Shown here in pieces: positions 23,253 through 34,240 of a stretch of 64,000 bases of DNA. This DNA comes from Sipunculus nudus. Taxonomy: Eukaryota > Annelida > Sipuncula > Golfingiida > Sipunculidae. The position numbers and the translations under genes were made by a program. Location of the stretch: positions 12,135,241 to 12,199,240 of the forward strand of contig CM049318.1 in assembly GCA_026874595.1 (NCBI GenBank), in the 5' to 3' direction. Below the pieces are notes generated by a model. The model saw only the letters and a list, made by a program, of their open reading frames with translations. It ran no database searches and was not told the DNA's origin. The number at the start of each line of letters is the position of its first letter. Within the stretch, counting starts at the first letter, position 1.

Positions 23253-23470
23253 ATCATATTTTAACAGTCACATATTTCAACAGTCACATATTATGAAGCC
23301 TGTGAGTACTCAGTGTTTTTACAATACAAACTGCCAGGCATTGAACTGAGCTTAACAACCCATTATATTGCTCCTTTTACAATTCTCTAATGACCTGGGA
23401 ACGAGAGGCCTGGTGCTTAATGGTCCAGTGACCACCACAAATAACAATGGGTTAGGTAATACCCTCCCCA

Positions 23471-23696
23471 CTGTTATAACTTAACTGAAGAAAGGGATTT
23501 TAAAATACAAAAATATGAAGTAAATACTTCCCTTTCTCTTGAAAATTTAGGTGTACCCTGATCTTTGGTACTTCGTGGTATCCTCAGCAATTTTTCAACA
23601 TAGTACAAAAGGTATTTCCTGGTCAAAAAGGGCCTTTCACTGAGAGCTCTGACAACACGTCCACTCCCTTCTGTGCACCAAGCGTCTCCGAAAACA
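23471..23696. other. Unassigned spacer
   Basis: It lies between the presumed L1 5' leader and the first copy of the 335-bp direct repeat. No recognised feature. Confidence 0.35.
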
Positions 23697-24026
23697 CAGA
23701 CCAAACATTAGGCCAGTATCTGTAAGCATTGCATTGCGAAACTAGAATATTAGCAAAAGTTGATAATCATTTATAAATTTAAATTGGAGAGGTATATACC
23801 ATGTTTCATAACAATCCACCAAATGCTTCCTGAGAAATAAGCTCCTAAGTTTTTTTCTATACTAACCTTGAAAAGTAGGTCAAGATCACCCATCTTTGAA
23901 CTTGACCAAGATTTTGTAAATATAATGCAATAGCACTGAAGAAATGAAGTTCCTGTGTTGAATACCTTTGGAGATATCCTGCACAAAAGGCCAAAATTGA
24001 AAAAATCCGATGAAATTTCATTAAAC
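23697..24026 (+). repeat. 335-bp direct repeat, copy 1
   Basis: Nearly identical to 24366-24704 over its whole length, from 'gaccaaacattaggccagta' to 'aaatttcattaaa'. The clear difference is a 9-nt 'gctctgtga' segment and two T residues present only in copy 2. Copy 1 ends exactly where the P3 head begins. Confidence 0.85.
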
Positions 24027-24365
24027 TAGATGTGTCGGAACGACACGAATGCCCCCGCCTGGGGCAAATTAGAAACATTTGTTAAATTTTGTAAAATTTT
24101 TTAAGTTCCGGAAGTGTTGTATGGTCAAAAGTAGGTCAACAAGGGCAAAATGCAACTCGATCTGTAAAGGGTCATTATCAAGCAACACACCAAAAATCAG
24201 GCCAGTATCTGCAGGCATTGTGAAAAAAAGTGCATATATGTGCATTTTTCATGAAAATTTCTGTCTTTCATGAAATTTTCTATGTTCAGGATCTGTCATA
24301 TGGTGAAAAATAGGTTAACTGGGACGAAACGCGAACTCGATCTGTAAGTGGTCATTTTGCGCCCA

Positions 24366-24704
24366 CAGACCAAACATTAGGCCAGTATCTGTAAGCATTG
24401 CATTGCGAAACTAGAATATTAGCAAAAGTTGATAATCATTTATAAATTTAAATTGGAGAGGTATATACCATGTTTCATAACAATCCACCAAATGCTTCCT
24501 GAGAAATAAGCTCCTAAGTTTTTTTTTCTATACTAAGCTCTGTGACCTTGAAAAGTAGGTCAAGATCACCCATCTTTGAACTTGACCAAGATTTTGTAAA
24601 TATAATGCAATAGCACTGAAGAAATGAAGTTCCTGTGTTGAATACCTTTGGAGATATCCTGCACAAAAGGCCAAAATTGAAAAAATCCGATAAAATTTCA
24701 TTAA
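24366..24704 (+). repeat. 335-bp direct repeat, copy 2
   Basis: Partner of 23697-24026, lying inside the P3 composite. Start-to-start distance is 669 bp. The high identity implies a recent duplication or, less likely, an assembly artefact. Confidence 0.8.
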
Positions 24705-25540
24705 AAAATCAGAAATTGCAGGTGGCGCCACCAAAATTGTGCAGCACATACAGACCATCAGTCCCAATGATCATAGTAAGTTTTGTGAAAATCCACACAA
24801 TGGTTCCTGAGATATAAACTTCTGAGTGTTTTTCTATAATCAGCTCTAAAATGTAGAAAAATGGGTCAAGGTCACCCATCTTCGAACTTGACCGAGATTT
24901 TATCGATATACATCTTCACTGATGAAATAAAATTCCAACGGTGAATCCTTTTAGAGATATCCCGCTCACAAGGTAAAAGTTAACAGACGGGAACGGACGA
25001 CGGACGGACAGACACCGGACAGATAGATGGACAGACGGACAGCTTGGGTGACGACAATAGCCAATCAGCCTATGAGCTGAGGGCTAAAAACGGCTGTACA
25101 TGTGTATTTGTCATGAAAATTTCTATTTTTCATGAATTTTTCTAAGTTTAGGAGCCGTAAAACGGTCAAAAGTAGGTCAACCAGGACGAAACATGAACTT
25201 GATCTGTAACTGGTCATTATCTGCCCACACACCAAAAATCAGGCCAATATCTGCAGGCATTGCGAAAAAAAGTCCGTACATGTGTATTTGTCATGAAAAT
25301 TTCTATTTTTCATGAAATTTTCTAAGTTTAGGAGCCGTAAAACGGTCAAAAGTAGGTCAACCGGGACGAAACGCGAACTCGATCTGTAACTGGTCATTAT
25401 CTGCCCACACACCAAAAATCAGGCCAATATCTGCAGGCATTGCGAAAAAAAGTCCGTACAACTGTTTGATTTCGGAATGACGGAATGACGGACATGGGTA
25501 AAACTATATGCCCCGGCCACTTTGTGGCGGGGGCATAAAA
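24705..25540 (+). repeat. 840-bp tandem duplication, unit 1
   Basis: It contains, in order, a GGTGGCGCCACC palindrome, TCAAGGTCA at 24866-24874, a (GGAC)n tract near 24985-25045, a hairpin with TAGCC.TCAGC / GCTGA.GGCTA arms near 25059-25087, two P3 core units and the P3 terminal hairpin. Unit 2 follows directly with the same order. Confidence 0.75.
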
Positions 25541-26387
25541 GTCAGAAATTGCAGGTGGCGCCACCAAAACTGTGCAGCACATACAGACCATCAGTCCCAA
25601 TGATCATAGTAAGTTTTGTGAAAATCCACACAATGGTTCCTGAGATATAAACTTCTGAGTGTTTTTCTATAATCAGCTCTAAAATGTAGAAAAATGGGTC
25701 AAGGTCACCCATCTTCGAACTTGACCGAGATTTTATCGATATACATCTTCACTGATGAAATAAAATTCCAACGGTGAATCCTTTTAGAGATATCCCGCTC
25801 ACAAGGTAAAAGTTAACAGACGCGGAATGGACGGACGGACAGACACCAGACAGACAGACAGACAGACGGACAGACGGACAGATGGACAGCTTGGGTAACG
25901 ACAATAGCCCATCAGCCTATGAGCTAAGAGCTAAAAACAGCTGTACATGTGTATTTGTCATGAAAATTTCTATTTTTCGTGAATTTTTCTAAGTTTAGGA
26001 GCTGTAAAACGGTCAAAAGTAGGTCAACTGGGACGAAACGCCAACTCGATCTGTAAGTGGTCATTATCTGCTCACACACCAAAAATCAGGCCAATATCTG
26101 CAGGCACTGCGAAAAAAAACCGTACATGTGTATTTGTCATGAAAATTTCTATTTTTCATGAAATTTTCTAAGTTTAGGAGCTGTAAAACGGTCAAAAGTA
26201 GGTCAACCGGGAAGAAATGCAAATTCGATCTGTAACTGGTCATTATCTGCCCACACACCAAAAATCAGGCCAATATCTGCAGGCATTGCGAAAAAAAAGT
26301 CCGTACAACTGTTTGATTTCGGAATGACGGAATGACGGACATGGGTAAAACTATATGCCCCGGCCACTTTGTGGCGGGGGCATAATA
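25541..26387 (+). repeat. 840-bp tandem duplication, unit 2
   Basis: Same module order as unit 1, offset about 839 bp, with scattered substitutions and a longer ACAG/GGAC microsatellite (about 25815-25890). TCAAGGTCA recurs at 25699-25707. It closes with the second P3 hairpin (26354-26384). Confidence 0.75.
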
Positions 26388-26496
26388 AAAATTGTAATAA
26401 ATAAAAAATTACAGGAGGCGCTCCCAGTCTGCAGAAACTGATGAAACACTCCATGATCAATATCCATGCTAAGAATCATGGTAATCAATATATCAG

Positions 26497-26770
26497 TTGT
26501 TCAGATACTTGAGCTTTTGTATCAAATTTTTCATTATTCTGGGGGGTACTTCGGAGCCCCATAGCTTGAAGAATATGGGTAAGAGAGACCTAATTCCAGG
26601 TTTCCAAAGAGATTTTTACATGGACCTCTCTGGATGTAAAGTTAGAAGATTCCAGGTCCAGTGGTTACGATTTTTTGCCTTGTTAATGGACAGACGGCGG
26701 GATGGCCGGAAGGCGGATGGACAAAGAGTGATTGCTATAGCTCAGATGACTTACAGTCAGCTGAGCTAAA
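26497..26770 (+). mobile_element. P1-short element, right part
   Basis: It carries the P1-short body ('tattctggggggtacttcgg', 'gaatatgggtaagagagacc'), a GGAC-like tract and the P1 hairpin at 26738-26768. Together with 20238-20621 it could be the two sides of one tandem-core P1-short element split by the L1 and P3 sequences, or a second copy. Confidence 0.5.
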
Positions 26771-27975
26771 AAGAATTCTTTTTACCACGTGCCATATCTT
26801 TATACAATGAGCTTTTTACTCGCTAGATTTCTTTTTCCTCTTTGCTTTAGTTAGATCTTAATATGCAGCAGCCAGTCTGTTTTTATGTGAATTATTTATG
26901 TGTATTGAATCATCCATGTACAATAGGAATTTTGTTTATTGACATATATCATATATGTGATGCATGTATGTTGTATCAAATCAGGTTTGGTACTGTTTTA
27001 TAGTGTTTTACGGTGAATTCTGTTATATTTTTTGCTAGGTTTATTGTAATAATAAATATAATTCCTTTTTATATTTGTGTGGACACAATGTCATATCCCA
27101 GCTTGTGATTAATAAAGTAAATCTCATCTTATTTTAATTTATGGCTGAGGGCCTTTATATCTATTCTGTTTAATTTTCCATTTAATTTTAAAAAAGATTA
27201 TATCTGCACTGGTTTTTAACTCTGTAATGGGGAAAACAGATCCTGGTACTATCTAGTTATCTGCCTTCCATCCTTCCTAATCATTTCAGAAACCAAGAAA
27301 AAATAAACACTTTTCTGAATTCAATGCTTGTTCTGCTGTTTGTCAGTGTGGTTTGACTGATAATCAAGAACAAATTTTTTTGTTTTTTTGATAACTTAAG
27401 AGTGAACAAAAGAAAAATCAACAAACTGCATCATTGCTGGAAATTAAAGGTTGTATTCCTGACAATAAAATCACCCATTTGACTATTCACATACACCCAA
27501 TTGAACTGATAATGTAAACAGCAAGTGATTTAACTTTTAATAATGTAAATACCACAGTCAATTCCATTAATGAGCATGAACTAAAACTTTTTTTTGCTGT
27601 TGATTTGTTGTGTGGTAATTTACTTTTGGTATAAAAAAAACTACACTTCCTTGTTAAATTGCAGGCAATCATTAGCCAAACACTAAGGCAAACATCCTTG
27701 GAGTAAAGTTATCAAGTTCTTTTTATATCTTATGATTCTCTGTATTGCATTTGCTTGTTTATAATTAACAAGACAGTACAGTGATATGGATGTGTAAGTT
27801 CAAACCTGATTATCATGCATAAGGTGTAACGTTAACTGCCGGCTAATTACAATTTCAAATACAACAGAATACAAAGTTTTTGTATGGAAGATAATACTTT
27901 ATACAAAGATAAGACTCATTTAAAATAGTGAGAACAGAAAAGACAACAGTCAAGTTACCAGCTTTCTGATATATA
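26771..27975. other. No recognisable feature
   Basis: AT-rich sequence without a credible ORF, RNA gene or repeat shared with the rest of the window. Confidence 0.4.
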
Positions 27976-28245
27976 TGTCAAGGCCCAGATCGCAATCTGG
28001 ACGGATCTAAGATCCGTCCAGCCCAAATTGCGATCGCAGTTCAGGCCGGCCCAAACTGCGATCGCAATCCAGGCTGGCCAGATCTTAGATCCGTCCAGCC
28101 TAGATTGCGATCGCAGTTTAGTCCGGCCCAGACTGTAATCCTGTCTTTCTTGCTTCAGGATTGCAATCTGGTCTGGACAGTTCTAAGATCAGTCCAGCCA
28201 AGATTGCGATCCTAAACTTGACCGGCCCATATTGCGATCCATGCT
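27976..28245 (+). repeat. Left inverted arm, palindrome-rich
   Basis: The arm is itself built from repeats: GATCGCAATCTGG-type phrases alternate with palindromes. At 27997-28021 the arms CTGGACGGATCT and AGATCCGTCCAG meet over a single central A. TGCGATCGCA palindromes occur several times. It is much richer in GC than the surroundings. Confidence 0.8.
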
Positions 28246-28425
28246 TTTACGATCACAGGAGTGAAACATTGGTTGTTTTACCAACTCATTTGGTATTGCA
28301 TTGTACCATTTTCCCATAATAAGTACAATTATAATACAGAAAGGCAATTTTCACTCCTTCATATCACAGGAGTGAAACATGGGATGTTTCACCAACTCAT
28401 TTAGTATTGCATGGTTGTTGAAGAA
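28246..28425. repeat. Inner duplicated hairpin motif
   Basis: A phrase 'caggagtgaaacat..ttgtttyaccaactcattt.gtattgcat' occurs at about 28257-28304 and 28372-28420. The second copy has a perfect hairpin: GTGAAACAT, GGG, ATGTTTCAC. The inverted phrase TTTCACTCCT lies between them (about 28351-28360). Confidence 0.55.
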
Positions 28426-28427
28426 AG

Positions 28428-29320
28428 GTAACAAGGAACCCATGGGTTTTTTATGCTCACAAAATATGATTTGGAAGAGGAGGTAGGCAAGTGCAGGTTT
28501 TGTGTGGTAATATAAGCTGCATTATGGGCTGATGGTGTTTAACTCAAGTTATGTAAGATTATGATAATATCCTTGGAGACAGGGAAGAGGATTGATGTCA
28601 TTTATATTATATACAGCTGGAAATGGTGTGCTGTTTTCACATACCGGTAGGTTTGGACTTGGCCATATAACTTTATCTCCTTTGCAGTAGAATTATTTGA
28701 AAAAAAACCTGTCCATTATCAGTCATGGTAATTCTGATTTTTACAAATGAGAACTTTTATTTAATAATTACTGGTTATTCCTACCCAAGAATTAAACTTA
28801 AATAATATAACTATTTATTATAAATTAATAACAAATATTGTGTCAAATATTATTTAAATTAAAAATAATAACAGCATCATATGAAAAGATATTTTAATAA
28901 TATAATCGAAATAAATGATTATTAAAATAATATTATAGAATATATTCATGAATACATTCATGATTACATTTTGAAAGTATTTGCATTTGTATTCAAATAC
29001 TTTCATTTATACCTGTATTCCTATTTTTATGCATGAAATTATGGAGTACATATATTCATATTCACATTCAAATATGTTTGCAAAGTATTCTTATCATGTC
29101 TGGTATTTATTCAGTTTCAGAAAACAAAGTTCTTGAGAATCCAGAATTTACAAATTTCACAAATTGATCATAAGTATGATCATAATGATCATAAGTACCT
29201 GGTTTTATGGCTTTAATTTATATTTAAACATAAAACTATTATATTCACTGTGGACTACTTTCACATCAATCTAAGCACTAGACATAGCAACAGTCTAATG
29301 ACAATTATCCACATTACAGA
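28428..29320 (+). repeat. P1-variant repeat nested in the long-arm element
   Basis: It begins AACAAGGAACCCATGGGTTT and matches 56561-57310 for most of its length, with common phrases 'gacagggaaga', 'ttggccatataactt', 'ttatagaatatattcatga', 'aagtacctggttttatggct' and 'ggactactttca'. It shares the P1 head but a different interior and has no visible P1 hairpin. Confidence 0.55.
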
Positions 29321-30438
29321 AATCATAAAGAGAACTTGTCTAAGATCTGATTTTTTATCATATTTAAATATTTTTATTTAAAAAAATGTAAAAAAAAATT
29401 AAAAGCAATCTCAGCTATGAAACCATTATAAGAATAAACAAGGGACCTATGGGTCACTGTGCTCAGCTGACGTTAACCTTGTAGGTAAAAATCTAAAATA
29501 ATATCTAATGGAGATAAGTGTAAGAGGAAGAGGTAATAAAGGCCATGGTTGGTTTATATGATTGGTTTGTATTGATGAACAAGAAATTGTTGCAAAAAAT
29601 ATTTTGTGACCTGACCATGTGTTTCCTAATGTTGAAACTAAAGCATGTGAGCAGTTTGTGAACAAATGATCTTTATTATTACCATGATCATTAGTTAGTT
29701 TTTTTTTATTAACTGTTGACATTTCAGTAGTTTACACATTTGTTCAATTATATCTATTTTTTTGCATAATATAATTTTTTTATTATATATGTATTTTTTT
29801 ATGAAATGTATACAGCTGAAATATAGCTAATTAACAACATAAAACAGGGCAAACAAAGCCTGATCTCAAATTCTGCTGAGGCAGGAAAATAATGAACAAA
29901 TGTTTGTATTAAATCCTGATTTTTTTATCACATCAATTATTTTCTAATTTAAGTTTATATTTCTATACATTTCCAATTTAACATATATATCTGAATATAA
30001 AAGTTGATTCATAATTCTCAATTGCATCATCATAAATCTCAATCTTGTCAGATATCACCACATCATGCATACAAATGTTTATTTATTTTTTACCACAAAA
30101 ATATATCTTTTAAATCTGCAAAACAATAAATATCTAAAAATAATACTTGATTTAGATTTCACAATTTTTAATTGTGTCTTTATTTATCCATAATATGCTT
30201 CATATTTTATAATAATTTAAGCATACTGATGGGTTCATTTATATTTGTTAAAATCATTTAAAAGAAAATTGATTTCTTTAAAAATGCTACATTACACAAC
30301 ATTGCATCTTCTGGATTACACCTTGCATTATTTTTTCAAGGAAAGTTTTTGCATATCGGAGTGGAAACAGCATTACAATTAAGGAGATACAGTGAAAACA
30401 ATAACAATTACTGCATAACACTTGGTGGGTTGGGTTTG

Positions 30439-30439
<1 letters not shown>

Positions 30440-30470
<31 letters not shown>
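30440..30470 (+). repeat. Homopolymer of 31 G
   Basis: Thirty-one consecutive G residues on the plus strand in an AT-rich context. The poly-proline ORFs on the minus strand come from it. Such a run can form G-quadruplexes and is unstable in replication and sequencing. Confidence 0.95.
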
Positions 30471-30471
<1 letters not shown>

Positions 30472-31245
30472 GTGTGATATGAGAATAACTGTACACCTGT
30501 CACAGCAGGGGATCTCCCCCAGTGACTGTAACAAATCAGAAACCCTGGCATAGCTGACTTCCAGTGACCTGGAGTGGGACCCTGCATCTGTAATCAAAGC
30601 AAGTGACTACAGAAAAAAAAATCAATAACTAGCTTAATTTTCAAGCTTTTATTTTCAAATTTCAGATTTAGACAAACTAAATATTTATGTTTACATGCTG
30701 TGAAAATTAAATCAATGGTGCTTACAGGAAAAAAACGTGCCATGGTCAAACTTGGGCAAAATTTAAGGTACTGATTTTTTTTATGCTAATAACTTAAAAA
30801 ATTTACAAAATTCAGAACTAATTTTGGGTAAACAATTGAATCTTAATTAAGCATAGTTATATACTTGAGAAAATAGACTCTAGTTTCAAAATTTTTCATG
30901 TTAAGTGAGTTATTATTTTTCCTGATTTTTTACAAAGTCCATTATGTTTGGGCCCATAACTTAAAGAATTTATACTTTACAGACTTAATTTCTGGCATGT
31001 ACATAGGAACTATATAGAAAAATATTTATGGTAAATATGAGGAAAAACAGATGAGTGGTTTTGATATTAGGCAGTCCTGAAGAGTGAAAATAAGATTTTA
31101 ATAAATAATTGAGGTTTTTCTTTAATTTCTCAAAGGAACGAAGTCGCAAAGACCCAGTTTTCGGCTTGGTAGGAGATCTTGGGGACATCTAACATTATGC
31201 TGAGTTTTGGATTCCTAGGTCTTACGGTTTCAAAACGTGCCACAT

Positions 31246-31305
31246 CTACGGACGGACGGACGACGGACGGACGGACGGACAGACGGAAGGACGACGGACA
31301 ATGGA
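31246..31305 (+). repeat. (GGAC)n / (ACGG)n microsatellite of P1
   Basis: GGAC/GACG tetramers with AGAC variants, directly before the P1 terminal hairpin. Shorter equivalents precede the hairpins near 13620-13647, 26693-26722 and 37590-37616. Confidence 0.85.
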
Positions 31306-31627
31306 CCACGACTATAGCTCAGATGACTTATAGTCAGCTGAGCTAAAAATAACTCAAACATAAGAACACCCTATAAATTGTACAAGGAGAAAACTAGAGA
31401 TGGGCAAGTTTAATTTTATTAACATAAATTGAGGAACCAGCAATACAGATTTTGATTATTTACATAGTCTTGTGACAGCTGATACAGCCACGAGTCTTAA
31501 TATTATTAGTGAAACATATTGACATATTTAATCAGTACTTGTCTGAGTAAAATTTTAAAATTTTGACATCTTTTATTTTTTTTTAATTTTAAAATAACTA
31601 TAAATTAACAAGCTGAAACACTTGGAT

Positions 31628-31896
31628 AGCATGGATCGCAATATGGGCTGGTCAAGTTTAGGATCGCAATCTTGACTGGACAGATCTTAGATCTGTCCAG
31701 ACCAGATTGCAATCCTGAAGCAAGAAAGACAAGATCGCAATCTGGGCCAGACTAAACTGCGATCGCAATATAGGCTGGACGGATCTAAGATCTGGCCAGT
31801 TTGGATTGCGATCACAGTTTGGGCCGGCCTGAACTGCGATCGCATTTGGGCTGGACAGATCTAAGATCCGTCCAGATCACAATCTGGGCCTTGACA
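31628..31896 (-). repeat. Right inverted arm
   Basis: Reverse complement of the left arm, ending GGCCTTGACA then TATA. It preserves the same order of palindromes and the 'tcttgctttctt'-type phrase in the middle. Confidence 0.8.
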
Positions 31897-32099
31897 TATA
31901 CATATCTTCTTTTTTAGATGAAGTTGAGACCATGAGTTGATTGGTCAGTTTCTGAATAGAGAAAGGTTTAACCGTCAGGTAACAATTTATAGCAGATGAG
32001 TTGAGATGAAGAATATTTAATCCTCTCAATAAAAGCAGATCCAAAGGCAAAGCAATTTTTATTTTAATCAAACCTTATCTTGTAGGTTCACTCTACGTT

Positions 32100-34240
32100 A
32101 TTGTGGGACCACAGTACATGTGATCTATTAAAATGTTCTGTGGCTTACTGCATGCTTTCTTACAATGAAGGATCCATTGCTCAGTATCATTATAATAATG
32201 GATATTTTTCTGTGGCATTCTCTATCCCCCATGATAATCCCTGTTATATAACTGTTCCATGGGTACACCACCCCCCATTATAATGATTGGTCCATTAATC
32301 AATGGCTTAATTACTATATCCCTAATAATAATGGAGGACCAGATTTCTATGGTTTAATCCATCACTAATTATAACGAAGGATCCATTTATCTATGGCTTA
32401 TAAGAACCCTAATTATTAGGGGGTGGGGTGGAATATTTCTATGGCTTACTCCATAACTAATTATGATCATTGATCCATTGTTTTATGGCTTATAACATCC
32501 CTAAGTATAATAATGATCAATTTTCTATGGCTTACATAGAATAGAGTGGGGGGAGGGGGATAATATTTCAATGGCTAACTCTATTCCTGATTAAGGAATT
32601 GGAGAATCTATTGTTCTATGGCTTACTCCATCCCTGATTAAAATGACACATCCCTTGTTTTGTGGCTTAATCACAACATCCCTTATAATAATGGAAGATC
32701 CATATTTCTATGGTTACAACATCCCTAATTATGTAAGATGTCCATATTTGAATGGCTCCTCCTTTGCTATTAATAATGGAGGGTCCATATTGCTATGGCT
32801 TACAACATACCATATTATGTTGGAGGACCACAAATCTATGGCTTACTCCATCGCTAATCATAATGGGGGATCCCTATTGCTATGGCTTACAACATCAATA
32901 ATTATAATGGGGCATCTATTGTTTTATGGCTTACAAGCTCCCTAATGATAACAGAGGACCCACATTTTTATGGTTTACTCCTTCCCTAAAATATTATGCA
33001 GCGGCATTAGTTTAAATATGGCTTAGAACATCCCTAAACATAATGGAGGATCCATATTTTGTGGCTTACTCAATCCCTTATTATAATGGAGTATCCTTAT
33101 ATCTATGGCTTCCTCCATGGGTAATTATAATAGAGAATCCATATTTCAATGGCTTAATTACAACATCCCTAATTATAATGGAGGATCCATTGTTTTATGG
33201 CTTACAACATCCCTAATCATAATGAAGGACCCACATTTCTATGGCTTACTCCATCCTAAATATATAGTGGAGCATCAATTGTTTTATGGCTTAAAGCATC
33301 CCTAATTATAATGGAGGATCTATATTTCTATAGATTACTCCATCCCTAATCAAAATGGAGGATCCAAATTGCCATGGCTACTCCATTCCTAAATTTAATG
33401 GAGGATCAAAATTTCTATGGCTTTCTCCATTGCTAATTATATTGGAGGATCCATATTTCTATGGCTTCCTCCATTGCAAATCATGATGGAGGATCAATAT
33501 TTCTAAGGCTTTACTCCATCACTTTTTATAATGGAAACGATACTTCAATGGCTTAATTACTTCATCCTTAATCATGATGGCAGATCCATATTTCTATGAA
33601 TTTCTCCATCCTAAATCATAATGGAGGATCCATTATTTCCACCTTTCTATGGCTTACATATTCTCTAATTATAATGGAGGACAATATTTCTATGGCTATA
33701 AACAACAGCTAATTATAATGGAGGATCCATATTTCTATGGATTACTCCATCGCTTCAAATAATGGTGTATCCATTGCTCTAGTAATGGCCTTTAACATCC
33801 CTTATTAAAATGGAGGATCAAAATTGCTGTGGCTACTCCATTCCTAAATTTAATGGATGGTCAATATTTGTATGGCTTACAACATCTCTAATTATATTGG
33901 AGGACAATATTTCTATGGCTTTCTCCATCCCTAATTATAATGGAGGATCTATATTTCTATCGCTTACTCTATCTCTAATCATAATATAATATGGGATCCA
34001 TATTTACATGGCTTTTTCCATGGCTACTTATAATGTAGGATCAATTTTTCTATGGATTACTCCATTGCTTAAAATAATGGAGGATCCATATTTCTAAGGC
34101 TTACCCCTTCTAATCATAATGGAAGATATATATTTCTATGGCTTACTCCTTCACCTGCTATGGCTTTCTCCATTGCTTATTGTAATTTAGCAGCCCTTGT
34201 TTTATGGCTTACTCCATCTTTCCATCTGTACTTGTTTCTT
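32100..34240. repeat. 44-bp minisatellite, about 2.1 kb
   Basis: The unit is near 'atccctaattataatgga', 'ggatccatatttctatgg', 'cttactcc', about 44 bp, in some 45-50 degenerate copies. GGATCC recurs in many units. Copies vary by substitution and by short indels, with mixed 'cttacaac' and 'cttactcc' subtypes. The ORFs of 60-100 aa across it (with recurring GGSILLWLTT-type words) are artefacts of the period. Confidence 0.9.

Larger units (their letters stand above)
20622..23470 (-). mobile_element. L1-like non-LTR retrotransposon, inactive and 3'-truncated
   Basis: Read on the minus strand it contains a 5' leader (about 23253-23470, with a duplicated 'catatttcaacagt' phrase), ORF1, a spacer of about 200 bp, and ORF2 from its endonuclease into the first part of reverse transcriptase. 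ORF2 then breaks off and P1-short repeat sequence follows. The missing part includes the reverse-transcriptase catalytic core, the C-terminal domain and the 3' UTR/tail. L1 copies are usually truncated at the 5' end, so this loss is atypical and suggests later deletion or recombination. The exact 5' boundary is not visible. Confidence 0.8.
24027..26384 (+). mobile_element. P3 family composite element
   Basis: The head at 24027 has CTAGAT, then a perfect hairpin GTGTCG-GAA-CGACAC (24033-24047) and the subterminal repeat ATGCCCCCGCC (24050-24060). The terminal hairpins at 25507-25537 and 26354-26384 contain its inverted copy: arms TATGCCCC.GCCAC and GTGGC.GGGGCATA around TTT. Between them are core units of about 180 bp ('aggagccgtaaaacggtcaa', 'caggccaatatctgcaggca') and GGAC microsatellites. 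No protein is encoded. The presence of two tails reflects an internal tandem duplication. Confidence 0.65.
29438..31348 (+). mobile_element. P1-long element, copy B (reference copy)
   Basis: Head CAAGGGACCTATGGGTCACT then GTGCTCAGCTGAC at 29438. Ordered modules as in copy A follow, then a run of 31 G, the 3' module ('gtgccatggtcaaacttggg', 'gggcccataactt', 'ggtttcaaaacgtgcc'), a (GGAC)n microsatellite (about 31250-31305) and the terminal hairpin 31315-31345. It lies inside the long-arm element, so it probably inserted after that element was in place. It has no coding capacity. Confidence 0.6.
27976..31896. mobile_element. 3.9-kb element with long inverted arms (foldback-like)
   Basis: Two inverted arms of about 270 bp (27976-28245 and 31628-31896) match at roughly nine bases in ten. 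They share the outer end TGTCAAGGCCCAGAT and are flanked outside by TATA on both sides, a possible 4-bp target duplication. The interior (28246-31627) has no ORF of note and contains P1-type sequence. Long TIRs and absence of coding capacity fit a non-autonomous foldback or long-TIR DNA transposon. I cannot name the superfamily. Confidence 0.65.

Noticed and set aside
22528-23349. Four plus-strand ORFs of 64-98 aa
   Set aside because: They are antisense to ORF1 of the L1-like element and have no family resemblance.
24027-26384. Interpretation of P3 as a classical TIR transposon
   Set aside because: The matched inverted motif is subterminal and within hairpins, and I see no target duplication, so a DDE-type element is less likely than the Helentron-like plan.
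30287-30597. Poly-proline ORFs
   Set aside because: They are produced by the 31-G run.
31315-31348. Canonical Helitron CTRR end at the P1 tail
   Set aside because: CTAA does occur at the tail, but it overlaps the hairpin arm instead of lying about 10 bases beyond it, so I do not use it as proof of a Helitron end.
32643-33305. ORFs with GGSILLWLTT-like repeats
   Set aside because: They are an artefact of the 44-bp minisatellite, whose length is not a multiple of three and whose units diverge by indels.
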